This document shows, piece by piece, positions 16,913 to 25,349 of a stretch of 64,000 nucleotides of DNA. The stretch comes from Asaia sp. W19. Lineage in GTDB: Bacteria; Pseudomonadota; Alphaproteobacteria; Acetobacterales; Acetobacteraceae. A model generated the notes under the pieces. That model made no database searches, was not told where the DNA came from, and saw only the letters and a list, made by a program, of their open reading frames with translations. Where the stretch lies: positions 170,188 to 234,187 of the forward strand of contig NZ_PNQZ01000025.1 in assembly GCF_003994335.1 (NCBI RefSeq), in the 5' to 3' direction. Position numbers and translations under genes: made by a program. Every line of letters starts with the position of its first letter. The stretch's first letter is position 1.

Positions 16913-18397
16913 ATGAGCCGGACAGTTGACCATTTCACGACAGCCGCAGCGGTGCTGTCTTTCAGGACAGGATGCTGGATCGACGGGCGGTTCATGCCCG
17001 CCCAGGACAATGCGCGTTTCGAGACCATCAACCCGGCGACTGGCGAGGTTCTGACTGATATCGCCCGGGGCAAGGCCGCCGATATAGAACTGGCCGTGGC
17101 CAGTGGGCGCAAGGCGTTCAGAAGCAGGGTATGGTCGGGCATGACCCCCGCCGGGCGCAAGACAATCCTGTTGCGTCTTGCGCAATTGCTGCGCGATCAT
17201 CTTGAAGAAATGGCGCTGCTCGATACGCTCGACGTGGGTAAACCCATCGCCGATACGCTCTCGATCGACGTGCCGGGCGCAGCAGATATCCTGCAATGGC
17301 ATGCCGAGGCGCTCGACAAGATCTATGATGAGATCGCGCCCACAGGTGGGCGTGATCTGGCCATGATACGCAAGGTGCCTCTTGGGGTGGTGGGCGTGGT
17401 GGTGCCGTGGAACTTCCCGCTCGATCTTGCCATCTGGAAAATCGCGCCCGCCCTCGCCGTGGGTAATTCGGTTGTGCTCAAGCCAGCCGAGCAATCGCCG
17501 CTTTCGGCCCTGCGTCTGGCCGAGCTTGCCGCCGAGGCGGGTCTGCCAGAGGGAGTGCTCAACGTGGTGCCCGGTCTGGGCCATGAGGCCGGGCAGGCGC
17601 TTGGACTGCACCGGGATGTCGATTGCCTGGCCTTCACCGGTTCGACGGAGACGGGAAAACGCTTTCTACGTTATGCGGGAGAGAGCAACCTGAAGCCTGT
17701 CTGGCTCGAGACGGGGGGTAAAAGCCCTTCACTCGTTTTTCCCGATGCCGATCTGGAGGCCGCGGCGGAAAGAGCGGCGTGGGGAATTTTTTTCAATCAG
17801 GGCCAGATATGCTCGGCCAATTCACGTCTCATCGTGCATGAAAGCCTCGCGGATGAAATGATCGCCCGTCTCAAGGGCAAGGCAGAGGCGCTCGTGCCGG
17901 GAAATCCCCTCGATCCGGCGACACTGCTTGGCCCCATGGTCTCGAATGAGCATGCCGATCGTGTCGCCGGCTTCATTCAATCGGGCAGGGAGCATGCGCG
18001 CCTCGTTGCCGGAGGCGGTCAGATCAGCATCGGGCGCTCACGAGCCTATGTCCAGCCCACGGTGTTTGCCGATGTGCCCCCCGATTGCGTTCTGGCGCGC
18101 GAGGAGATTTTTGGTCCGGTACTGGCCATCCAGACATTCAGGGATGAAGACCATGCGGTCGCTCTGGCCAATGACACCGTCTATGGTCTGGCGGCGTCGC
18201 TCTGGACCCGCGATCTGGGCCGGGCGCTCTCGCTTTCCGAGCGACTGGAGGCGGGGACGATCTCGGTGAATACGGTGGATGCGCTTTCACCCATGACGCC
18301 TTTCGGAGGGCTGAAGCAATCGGGCTACGGGCGTGATTTGTCGCTGCACAGCTTCGATAAGTACACCGCGCTCAAGACGGTCTGGGTCAAATACTGA
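16913..18397 (+). CDS. NAD(P)-dependent aldehyde dehydrogenase (PuuC-like)
   Basis: The 494-residue product has all ALDH landmarks: VVPWNFPLD, the cofactor region FTGSTETGKRF, general base E266 in LETGGK and catalytic C300 in FNQGQICSANSR, with EIFGPVLAIQTF near the end. Overall it resembles the gamma-glutamyl-aminobutyraldehyde dehydrogenase group. It would oxidise an aldehyde to a carboxylate. The ATG at 16913 is chosen because the family's typical N terminus begins there; an upstream extension to 16808 reads through non-conserved sequence. It lies 188 bp after the amidohydrolase and faces the aminotransferase at 18545. An alcohol > aldehyde > acid route through the neighbouring dehydrogenases is plausible. 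Confidence 0.9.
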   Translation: MSRTVDHFTTAAAVLSFRTGCWIDGRFMPAQDNARFETINPATGEVLTDIARGKAADIELAVASGRKAFRSRVWSGMTPAGRKTILLRLAQLLRDHLEEMALLDTLDVGKPIADTLSIDVPGAADILQWHAEALDKIYDEIAPTGGRDLAMIRKVPLGVVGVVVPWNFPLDLAIWKIAPALAVGNSVVLKPAEQSPLSALRLAELAAEAGLPEGVLNVVPGLGHEAGQALGLHRDVDCLAFTGSTETGKRFLRYAGESNLKPVWLETGGKSPSLVFPDADLEAAAERAAWGIFFNQGQICSANSRLIVHESLADEMIARLKGKAEALVPGNPLDPATLLGPMVSNEHADRVAGFIQSGREHARLVAGGGQISIGRSRAYVQPTVFADVPPDCVLAREEIFGPVLAIQTFRDEDHAVALANDTVYGLAASLWTRDLGRALSLSERLEAGTISVNTVDALSPMTPFGGLKQSGYGRDLSLHSFDKYTALKTVWVKY

Positions 18398-18499
18398 AAT
18401 TCCCAACGGAAGGTCCATTCGGGGGATGGCTTCCTCTACCCCGGAGACGCTGCCAGCCTCGGATGCGGCACATGCGCTCGCCATGGCCGGCAGGGGGTA

Positions 18500-18533
18500 G
18501 GGGGGGGGGGGAAGCCGGGGCCTGAGCCCCGGC
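18500..18533. terminator. G12 tract followed by a GC-rich hairpin
   Basis: Twelve consecutive G occupy 18500-18511. Immediately after, GCCGGGGC (18514-18521) and GCCCCGGC (18526-18533) form a perfect 8-bp stem with a CTGA loop. The element lies between the convergent aldehyde dehydrogenase and aminotransferase genes, so it probably separates the two transcripts. No T-run follows on either strand. Confidence 0.45.
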
Positions 18534-18544
18534 GCCGCGCGTCA

Positions 18545-19969
18545 TCACCGCATGAGTGAAGGCAGGTCTCGCATTACGTCCAGGATGCTCTCGCGCAGAA
18601 TGCTGCCGATCCTGGCAATTTCCCCCTCTGTCAGGACCAGTGGCGGAGAGAGGATCAGGATATGGCCCAGAGGGCGCGCAATCAAACCTTTCTCCTGGGC
18701 CTTGCGGGCGACCAGCATGCCGATATTGAGTGCTTCGGGGAACAGTACCTTGCTCGCCTTGTCCCGGACGAACTCGATTCCGATCATGAAATGGCTGCCG
18801 CGTACTTCGCCGACGATGTCGATATCTCCCAGGGCGCGTAGGGTGTTTTCGAACAGCTTGCCGGTCACCCGCACACGCTCGGGAATCTGCTCGGCCTCCA
18901 TCAGGGCGATATTGGCCAGACCGGCCGCTGCTGCTGCGGGGTGGCCCGCATAGGTCATGCCATGGGTGAAGACACCGTCCGGGCCTGAAATCACCTCATG
19001 GATTTCATCGGTCATCAGGGTTGCGGCGAGAGGCTGATATCCTGACGTCACACCCTTGGCGACAGTGATCATGTCAGGCTGTGTTTCGAAGACGGCTTCC
19101 GATGCGAAGAAATGCCCCAGACGTCCGAACGCCGTGACCACCTCATCGGCCACGAATTTGATCTCGTAGCGTCGGCACAGCTCCTGAATGCGCTTGTGAT
19201 AGCCGGCGGGCGGTACGATGACCCCTCCGGCTCCCATGATCGGCTCGCCAATGAAACAGGCGATGTTCTCGGCCCCCAGGCGTTCGATCTGCGTGCGCAT
19301 GTCGTCGATCAGGGCATCGAGGAACTCGGCCTCGGTCATGTCCGCCCCTTCACGCCAGTAATGCGGCTTTCTCAGGTGATGAACGATCCCCTCCGCCTTG
19401 GACCATCCCTTGGAATAGGGCGGAGTTGTCATGGCGATCGAGAGATAGGTCGAGCCATGATAGGCCCCATGACGGCTCAGGACGAGCTTCTTGGTCTTGT
19501 GACCGAGACGTTCGTAATAATGATGCAGGATACGCACGGCGCCGTCATTGGCGACCGAGCCGGAATTGGAGAAATGGACGCGGTTGAGATTGCCCGGCGC
19601 CAGCGTCGCGAGTTTTTGCGCCAGCGCTGCGGCGGCGGGATGGGTGAAAGTGTAGAAGGTCGAATAGAAGTCGAGCGTCGAGAGCTGCTGGGCGATCGCG
19701 TCGATGATTTCGCGTCGTCCATGGCCGACATTGACGCACCACAATCCGCCAATGCCGTCGATCAGGTCACGGCCGTCGCTGTCACGAACCATGGTTCCCT
19801 TGGCCGACACGATGGCCGTACGGGCTCCGGGCTTCTTGAGCCCGTTGAGATCGGCCCAGGACTGGACGAGATGGGCGTCGGCGGCGAGAATGGCCTCGGT
19901 GGTCTGGGGCAGGACAGGACCGGCTGATCCGGCATTGCTGGCGCCGGTTTCGAAGTTTGTGTCGGGCAT
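18545..19969 (-). CDS. Class III PLP-dependent aminotransferase
   Basis: The 474-residue product is an omega-aminotransferase. It shows DGIGGLWCVNVGHGRREIIDA, the HGAYHG stretch that stacks on PLP, FVADEVVTAFGR with the PLP-pyridine aspartate, and the Schiff-base lysine at about K305 in TVAKGVTSGYQP. The family moves amino groups from terminal amines, diamines, beta-alanine or taurine to pyruvate or 2-oxoglutarate. The start at 19969 places the conserved core at its usual position. It is divergent from the LuxR-type gene at 20076 and convergent with the aldehyde dehydrogenase. An amine > aldehyde (this enzyme) > acid (aldehyde dehydrogenase) pathway is a reasonable inference. Confidence 0.9.
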   Translation of the reverse strand: MPDTNFETGASNAGSAGPVLPQTTEAILAADAHLVQSWADLNGLKKPGARTAIVSAKGTMVRDSDGRDLIDGIGGLWCVNVGHGRREIIDAIAQQLSTLDFYSTFYTFTHPAAAALAQKLATLAPGNLNRVHFSNSGSVANDGAVRILHHYYERLGHKTKKLVLSRHGAYHGSTYLSIAMTTPPYSKGWSKAEGIVHHLRKPHYWREGADMTEAEFLDALIDDMRTQIERLGAENIACFIGEPIMGAGGVIVPPAGYHKRIQELCRRYEIKFVADEVVTAFGRLGHFFASEAVFETQPDMITVAKGVTSGYQPLAATLMTDEIHEVISGPDGVFTHGMTYAGHPAAAAAGLANIALMEAEQIPERVRVTGKLFENTLRALGDIDIVGEVRGSHFMIGIEFVRDKASKVLFPEALNIGMLVARKAQEKGLIARPLGHILILSPPLVLTEGEIARIGSILRESILDVMRDLPSLMR

Positions 19970-20075
19970 GGTTTCTCTCCCTGGACGAACAGGGCTGCGA
20001 CAGGGCGCAGCGCAACGGATCGAGACTAGGACTGTGAGAAAGGGCGCGTATATCGCCCGAAAGGGGTATGCGCGG

Positions 20076-20864
20076 ATGGAGGATATGCGGCCCGGTCTGC
20101 TTGGTGCGGCGATTTCGTGTCTCAGTGGGCCGGATTTCCCGGAGGCATTGCGACTATGGCTCGAGGCCTGTCTGCGTTCGGATAATCTGACCATTCTTGC
20201 CTGTGCGCCTGATGCTGCACCGCGTTGTCTTTATTCGCATGCGCAGAGCCGCGCCGTTCATGCCGGGTTCGAAAGCACCTACTGCACCGGGCTTTATCTG
20301 CTCGATCCGTTTCACACTCTCGATCGCAAGGCAGCACCGTCCGGGGTGTATCATCTGCAGGACGTGGCTCCAGATCACTTTCACAAATCGGAGTATTACA
20401 CGCAGTATTATCAGAAAACGGGAATCGTAGATGAGATGGTCTATCTCGTCCGGATCGGTTCTGCGTATTCGGTGCATCTTTGTCTCGGTCGGGACGAGAG
20501 CTCGGGCGTCGCGTTCAGCGCCGAGCAGAGAGTAACGGCTGCGTTACTGACCCCGGTGATCCAGGCTCTGGCGATGCAGCACTGGTCCGATCTGGAAATG
20601 CACGGGCACGAGCGTGAAGTAGACCGTGCGAGCCTGTTCTGGGCGCGTCTGAAGGAGGGAGAGGGAATCACCCTCACACCGCGACAGGCGCAGACGGCAC
20701 TATTGATTCTGCGCGGCCATTCATCTGAGTCAATTGCCACGATTCTCGGTGTCAGCCCGCAGACGGTGAAGGTTTTCAGGCGGCAGATCTACGCACGCTG
20801 CGGCATTTCCTCCCAGGCCGAGCTTTTCTCGCTGATGATGCCGGTTCTCCTGCGTCTCTCCTGA
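20076..20864 (+). CDS. LuxR-type helix-turn-helix transcriptional regulator
   Basis: The 262-residue product ends in a LuxR/GerE DNA-binding domain (LTPRQAQTALLILRGHSSES, then SPQTVKVFRRQIYARCGISSQAELFSL, at about 200-255). The N-terminal ~170 residues are a probable sensory domain with an aromatic-rich segment (FHKSEYYTQYYQKTGIVDEMVYL) but no recognisable acyl-homoserine-lactone motif. It has no receiver domain, so it should sense a small molecule directly. The ATG at 20076 has AAGGGG about 9 bases upstream. It is divergent from the class III aminotransferase with a 106-bp shared intergenic region, making that gene its likeliest target. Confidence 0.82.
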   Translation: MEDMRPGLLGAAISCLSGPDFPEALRLWLEACLRSDNLTILACAPDAAPRCLYSHAQSRAVHAGFESTYCTGLYLLDPFHTLDRKAAPSGVYHLQDVAPDHFHKSEYYTQYYQKTGIVDEMVYLVRIGSAYSVHLCLGRDESSGVAFSAEQRVTAALLTPVIQALAMQHWSDLEMHGHEREVDRASLFWARLKEGEGITLTPRQAQTALLILRGHSSESIATILGVSPQTVKVFRRQIYARCGISSQAELFSLMMPVLLRLS

Positions 20865-21136
20865 TCGGGAGAGAGGGGGAGACTATTCGTTGGCGCGGGT
20901 TCCAGCGCCACACACGCAAGGCTGCTGCGCGGGAGATGACGGGGCGCATTGTTCAGGGCCGGGGCCTGTCGTTACGCGGGTGCGCCGGTGTGCTACCTGG
21001 GCTGAGCGCAGGGATGTACTGGCAGTGTTGCGGAGCACGCTCTTGTGTAGGGCGCCCGGGAGCGCCTATCAGATATCAGAACAGGAGATCTTGCGTCGAG
21101 GTCGTGACGGCTGTTCGGGCGCACTATAGATCAACA

Positions 21137-21655
21137 ATGCCAATAATGAACGAGACAGACAGCATGGCTGATGAGACGATCGAAGAAAAGCCGCTAATCG
21201 GCGATGCCCTGTATCGGGCGCTGATCGGGACCTGGCAATTGCTCTCCTACAGCGTCGAGGAACAGGGCACCGCCTGTATGGTACCTGCCATGGGCGAGGC
21301 CCCGCGCGGCCGGGTGATTTTCACGCCTGATGGCTGGGTCGCCTTCAATCTCGAAGGGGAAGGGCGGGTGCCCGCCCAGACCGATGCCGACCGGGCGGCG
21401 CTGCTTCAGACCCTCGTTTCCTATATCGGTCGGTATCGTATCGAGGGAAATGCCTGGATCACTCATATCGAGACTGCCTGGGTGCCGGAATGGGTGGGGT
21501 CGGAACAAAAGCGTTTCGTCTCGATCCGCGGAGAATTCGCCGACGTATCGACCCCCTGGCGTTTCATGCCCAATTGGGCCCCCGACCGGCTGACCCGCAG
21601 CCTTATCCGCTTTCGCAAGATCCAGTCAGACCCTTCCGCCCTGCATATCGCCTGA
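21137..21655 (+). CDS. Lipocalin-like domain protein
   Basis: The predicted product has 172 residues and contains LIGTWQLLSYSVEE, RGRVIFTPDGWVAFNL, then GRYRIEGNAWITHIETAWVPEWVGSEQKRF. This matches the bacterial lipocalin-like (PF13924) pattern of a small beta-barrel. No signal peptide is apparent. Proteins of this family may bind or isomerise small hydrophobic molecules; no specific function is known. The start is uncertain: ATG codons at 21137, 21146 and 21164 are all in frame and none has a good Shine-Dalgarno sequence. It stands alone, convergent with hutG. Confidence 0.7.
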   Translation: MPIMNETDSMADETIEEKPLIGDALYRALIGTWQLLSYSVEEQGTACMVPAMGEAPRGRVIFTPDGWVAFNLEGEGRVPAQTDADRAALLQTLVSYIGRYRIEGNAWITHIETAWVPEWVGSEQKRFVSIRGEFADVSTPWRFMPNWAPDRLTRSLIRFRKIQSDPSALHIA

Positions 21656-21694
21656 AGCGGTGCGTTTTCGCGCCCGATGCAGTCAGAAGAGCCG

Positions 21695-22495
21695 TTATGG
21701 TCGCCAGGAGGCGACCTGCCGGAGCACGGGCACGAGCACGGACTGGCAGCGTTTCGTACCGGCGCTGCTGATTGTCCAAGGAGCCTCCTCGCGCTCGAGA
21801 TAGGTGCTCTGCGCCATTTCCATCTGCAAGGCATGGATATTGTCATGGGGCTGCCCATAATGGCGCGTGGTATAGCCCCCCTTGAAACGGCCATCGATCA
21901 CATGGCTGAACAGGCTTTGTGACTCGAGCTCCTGTGCCACGAGGTTGCGCAGCTTGGGCGCGCAGGATGCGCCGTCATTCGTCCCCAGATTCAGATCCGG
22001 TAACTTCCCCTCGAATAGCCGGGGTACCCGACTGCGTATCGAATGCCCGTCCCAGAGCACGGCCCATCCCCAGAGCGCCTTGAGACGCGCGAGTTCAGCG
22101 GCAAGGGCATCGTGATAGGGTTGCCAGAACAGGGCGCGCCGCGCAGCAATTTCCGTCGTATCGGGGCCCATACCCTCATGATAGAGCGGTGCGCCATCGA
22201 AGCTGGCCTCGGGTACGAGCCCCGTCTTGGGGCGGCCAGGATAGAGCGTGGCATCGTCCGGGCCGCGGTTGAGATCGATCACGTAGCGGGAATGCGTCGC
22301 GGCCAGCACACCGATGCCCAGTTCGGGCGCGAAATCATAGAGCTGCGTCATGTGCCAGTCCGTATCGGGTCTGGCCTGCCCTGTGGCGGTCATGCGCGCC
22401 TCCTGGCCGGGAGCAAGAGCCAGCCCGGTATGGGGGAGGGCGATCAGGACGGGCAGTTCGCCCCGGGTGAGGGTGAAGAAGACAGTCTCTGTCAT
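21695..22495 (-). CDS. hutG: N-formylglutamate deformylase
   Basis: The 266-residue product carries the N-formylglutamate amidohydrolase pattern: PVLIALPHTG at the N terminus, YVIDLNRGPDDATLYPGR, LWDGHSIRSRVPRLFEGKLPDLNLGT, and a late SHVIDGRFKGGYTTRHYGQP. It hydrolyses N-formyl-L-glutamate to formate and glutamate, the last step of the five-step histidine pathway. The start at 22495 gives the family's usual N terminus. It follows hutF by 19 bases on the same strand, forming a hutF-hutG operon. Together they show that this organism releases formate rather than formamide. Confidence 0.93.
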   Translation of the reverse strand: MTETVFFTLTRGELPVLIALPHTGLALAPGQEARMTATGQARPDTDWHMTQLYDFAPELGIGVLAATHSRYVIDLNRGPDDATLYPGRPKTGLVPEASFDGAPLYHEGMGPDTTEIAARRALFWQPYHDALAAELARLKALWGWAVLWDGHSIRSRVPRLFEGKLPDLNLGTNDGASCAPKLRNLVAQELESQSLFSHVIDGRFKGGYTTRHYGQPHDNIHALQMEMAQSTYLEREEAPWTISSAGTKRCQSVLVPVLRQVASWRP

Positions 22496-22514
22496 GATGG
22501 GGCCTTTTGCGTTT

Positions 22515-23894
22515 TCAGTGCTGTAACCGTCTGACGACGTCGCGAAAGCGCGCCTGAATGGAGGCTTCCTGAGGATGGTGGCCGTTTTCAATCACCCAGC
22601 GGCCTCCCGCCAGGACATTCCGGACAGGAAGCGTGGCGCGGGCGAAGATCATGCCATCGAAGAGCGCGTCATTCTGAAGGTCGGGCAGGGCAAAATCCGC
22701 TTGATCCAGAGTACAGAGATCGGCGCGATGATGGAGGGCGAGTTTGCCGCCCCCATGAGCGCAGGCCTGCGCGCCACCTTTGAGCGCAGACTCGTACAGG
22801 AAGCGTCCTACCGAGCCGAGCATGCCCTCCGGCAGGGCACAACAGCGCTTTTGGGTGGCCAGGCGACGCCCGTATTCCAGCAGGCGCAGTTCCTCGGCGA
22901 CCGAGGGCAGGACATTACTGTCCGTCCCGATCCCGAAACGCCCATGGCGGGCGATATACGGCTCCAGGGGGAAGAAGCCGTCGCCCAGATTCGCTTCGGT
23001 CACGGGGCAAAGACCCGCCACGGCGCCGGAAGCAGCCAGACGCAGGGTTTCGTCGTGATCCAGATGGGTGGCGTGAACGAGGCACCAGCGATGATCGACC
23101 GGAACCTCATCCATCAACCAGGCTACCGGTCGCCTGCCGAGATAATCGAGGCACTCCGTTACCTCACGCTGCTGCTCGGCGATGTGGATATGGATCGGCA
23201 GATCGGGGGCGATCATGCCCAGCATTTGTGCAAGATTCTGTCGGTCGACAGCGCGCAGGGAATGCAGGGCCAGCCCGTGCTGCACCATGATATCGCCCCC
23301 ATGCCGGGCAGTGATGGCGCCCAGGATTTCGGCAATGAAATCGGGATCGCTGCGGAAACGCGCCTGTTCGGGGGCCAGGGCGCGACCGAACCCGGCATGA
23401 CTGTAGAGCGTGGGCAGGATCGTGATGCCGATACCGGCTTCTTGCGCCGCATCGATGACGGCCAGGGCCATTTCCGCCTTGTTATCGTAGGCGTTTCCAT
23501 CGGGCGTGCGGTGTAGATAGTGAAACTCGCCAAGCTGGGTGAACCCGGCCTTGAGCATTTCCAGATAAAGCTGAGCAGCAATGGCGCGCATGTCGTCCGG
23601 TGTGACACGCAACGCAAGAGCGTACATCTGCTTGCGCCATGTCCAGAAGGAATCCGCCGGGTCCCGCCTTGTTTCAGCCAGTCCCGCCATGGCGCGCTGA
23701 AAGGCATGGGAGTGGAGGCTGGCGAGAGGCGGCAGGGCGATATCACACAGGGTGTCGCCGGGCTGCGGCTTCTGATTGGCCTCGATATGGGTGAAGCGGC
23801 CATGGCTGTAGGACAGGCGTACATCGTGCCGCCAGCCTGACGGGAGAAAAGCCTGCCGCGCGAAAACCGCGCCACCCTGATCGGTCTCACCCAT
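22515..23894 (-). CDS. hutF: Formimidoylglutamate deiminase
   Basis: The 459-residue amidohydrolase-superfamily enzyme has metal-binding H61 and H63 in LASLHSHAFQRAMAGL, HIHIAEQQREV with the third metal histidine, HATHLDHDE, and GTDSNVLPSVAEELRLLEYGRRL at the late aspartate. These fit HutF, which converts N-formimino-L-glutamate to N-formyl-L-glutamate and ammonia. It is the first gene of the leftward hutFG operon and divergent from hutI. The 105-bp region between them holds a HutC-type site at 23960-23969 that could control both directions. Confidence 0.93.
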   Translation of the reverse strand: MGETDQGGAVFARQAFLPSGWRHDVRLSYSHGRFTHIEANQKPQPGDTLCDIALPPLASLHSHAFQRAMAGLAETRRDPADSFWTWRKQMYALALRVTPDDMRAIAAQLYLEMLKAGFTQLGEFHYLHRTPDGNAYDNKAEMALAVIDAAQEAGIGITILPTLYSHAGFGRALAPEQARFRSDPDFIAEILGAITARHGGDIMVQHGLALHSLRAVDRQNLAQMLGMIAPDLPIHIHIAEQQREVTECLDYLGRRPVAWLMDEVPVDHRWCLVHATHLDHDETLRLAASGAVAGLCPVTEANLGDGFFPLEPYIARHGRFGIGTDSNVLPSVAEELRLLEYGRRLATQKRCCALPEGMLGSVGRFLYESALKGGAQACAHGGGKLALHHRADLCTLDQADFALPDLQNDALFDGMIFARATLPVRNVLAGGRWVIENGHHPQEASIQARFRDVVRRLQH

Positions 23895-23959
23895 GACATA
23901 CCCCGAAATGGCTGGTCAGCGCGATTGTCGTTGCGCGTTCATACTCTAATAACTAGACA

Positions 23960-23969
23960 TGTATAGATA
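23960..23969. promoter_or_regulatory. HutC-type operator between hutF and hutI
   Basis: The sequence TGTATAGATA differs by one base from the family pattern TGTMTAKACA (the HutC subfamily core is GTMTAKAC). It overlaps a second imperfect palindrome around CATG (23953-23966). It lies between the divergent hutFG and hutI-hutC operons, 31 bp before hutI. It is the weakest of the six sites, but its position is exactly where autoregulation of hutC would be expected. Confidence 0.6.
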
Positions 23970-23999
23970 AGTCAGGTCAAGAAGAAGGTTGCCGATCAT

Positions 24000-25286
24000 A
24001 TGTGGGACAGGCTCTGGATCGATGTGCATCTGGCCACAATGGATCGCGGCGTGGCTACCGGCTTGGCTTCTGGTATGGCCACCGGCCTGTCTCCCGTGTC
24101 CGATCGCGTTACGGAAGCGGACGGAAATCTCGGTATAGTGCGTGATGGTGCCCTTGCCGTCCGGAACGGGCATATCGCATGGGTGGGGCCGCGCAGCGCC
24201 TTGAAAGCGGCTCCGGAAACCCTGGCACGCGAGGTCATCTCCTGCAACGGCCACTGGATGACGCCGGGTCTGATCGATCCGCACACTCATCTGGTTTATG
24301 CGGGCGATCGCAGCGGCGAATTCGCCGAGCGTCTCGAGGGTGTTTCCTATGAGGCCATCGCTCGGCGCGGGGGCGGGATCCTCTCTACCATGAGGGCCAC
24401 GCGTGAAAGCAGCGAAGACGAGCTGCTCGCAGTTTCCCTCAAGCGGGCGCGGGCTCTGGTGGCGCAGGGTGTTACTACCGTCGAAATCAAATCCGGCTAC
24501 GGTCTGACCCTGCGGGACGAGATGAAGCAATTGCGTGTGGCGCGTCGTATCGGTGCATCCCTTGGCCTGCGTGTGCGGACCAGCTTTCTGGGGGCTCATG
24601 CTGTTCCACCCGAATATGCCGGGCGTCGCGCGGCCTATGTTGCGCATCTCTGCGAGGATATTCTTCCAGCCGTGGTCGAAGCCGGTCTGGCTGATTACGT
24701 CGATGGATTTTGCGAGGGAATCGCCTTCCAGCCTGAGGAGATTGCGCGCCTGTTCGAGACCGCTCAGGCTCTGGGACTGTCGGTGCGTCTTCATGCCGAT
24801 CAGCTCTCCGATCTGGGGGGAGCCGGGCTGGCTGCCCGTTTCGGGGCGCTGTCCGCCGATCACGTGGAATATGCCAATGAGACGGGGATCAGCGCCATGG
24901 CGCAGGCCGGTACGGTCGCCGTGCTTCTGCCGGGGGCATTCTATTTCGTCCGGGAGACGCGCCTGCCGCCGATCGACGCGTTTCGTCGTTACGCTGTGCC
25001 GATGGCGCTGGCGACGGATTGCAATCCGGGGACATCGCCTGTGCTTTCTCCTACGGCGGTGATGAACATGGCCTGCACCCTGTTTCGCCTCACCCCGAGT
25101 GAGGCCCTTCTCGGGCATACGCGCCATGCAGCGTCGGCGCTCGGGCTTTCCGCTGTTTGCGGAGCGCTGGCGCCTGGCCTGGCAGCCGATATGGCGGTGT
25201 GGGACGTGAGCGCCCCGCATGAATTATCCTACTGGATTGGCGGCGTGCGCCCCGTTGGGCGGGTGTTCGGGGGGCAGCCCGATTGA
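24000..25286 (+). CDS. hutI: Imidazolonepropionase
   Basis: The 428-residue amidohydrolase has H95 and H97 in LIDPHTHLVYAGDRSGEF, then FLGAHAVPPEY, LHADQLSDLGG, ADHVEY and the terminal ATDCNPGTSPV segment, all characteristic of HutI. It hydrolyses 4-imidazolone-5-propionate to N-formiminoglutamate. It is somewhat longer than usual because about 25 residues (roughly 18-42, including ATGLASGMATGLS) are inserted between the first strand and the usual DGALAVR segment. The insertion lies far from the active site. It is the first gene of a hutI-hutC operon behind the operator at 23960. Confidence 0.94.
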   Translation: MWDRLWIDVHLATMDRGVATGLASGMATGLSPVSDRVTEADGNLGIVRDGALAVRNGHIAWVGPRSALKAAPETLAREVISCNGHWMTPGLIDPHTHLVYAGDRSGEFAERLEGVSYEAIARRGGGILSTMRATRESSEDELLAVSLKRARALVAQGVTTVEIKSGYGLTLRDEMKQLRVARRIGASLGLRVRTSFLGAHAVPPEYAGRRAAYVAHLCEDILPAVVEAGLADYVDGFCEGIAFQPEEIARLFETAQALGLSVRLHADQLSDLGGAGLAARFGALSADHVEYANETGISAMAQAGTVAVLLPGAFYFVRETRLPPIDAFRRYAVPMALATDCNPGTSPVLSPTAVMNMACTLFRLTPSEALLGHTRHAASALGLSAVCGALAPGLAADMAVWDVSAPHELSYWIGGVRPVGRVFGGQPD

Positions 25287-25349
25287 CGGCGCATTTCGCC
25301 AGGCTGATGGACCATGGCCATGATGCGCCGCGACCCGGTATAGACGGTA

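Noticed and set aside
23946..25220. Minus-strand 424-residue frame over hutI
   Set aside because: hutI has catalytic motifs and operon context; the antisense product is low-complexity and featureless.
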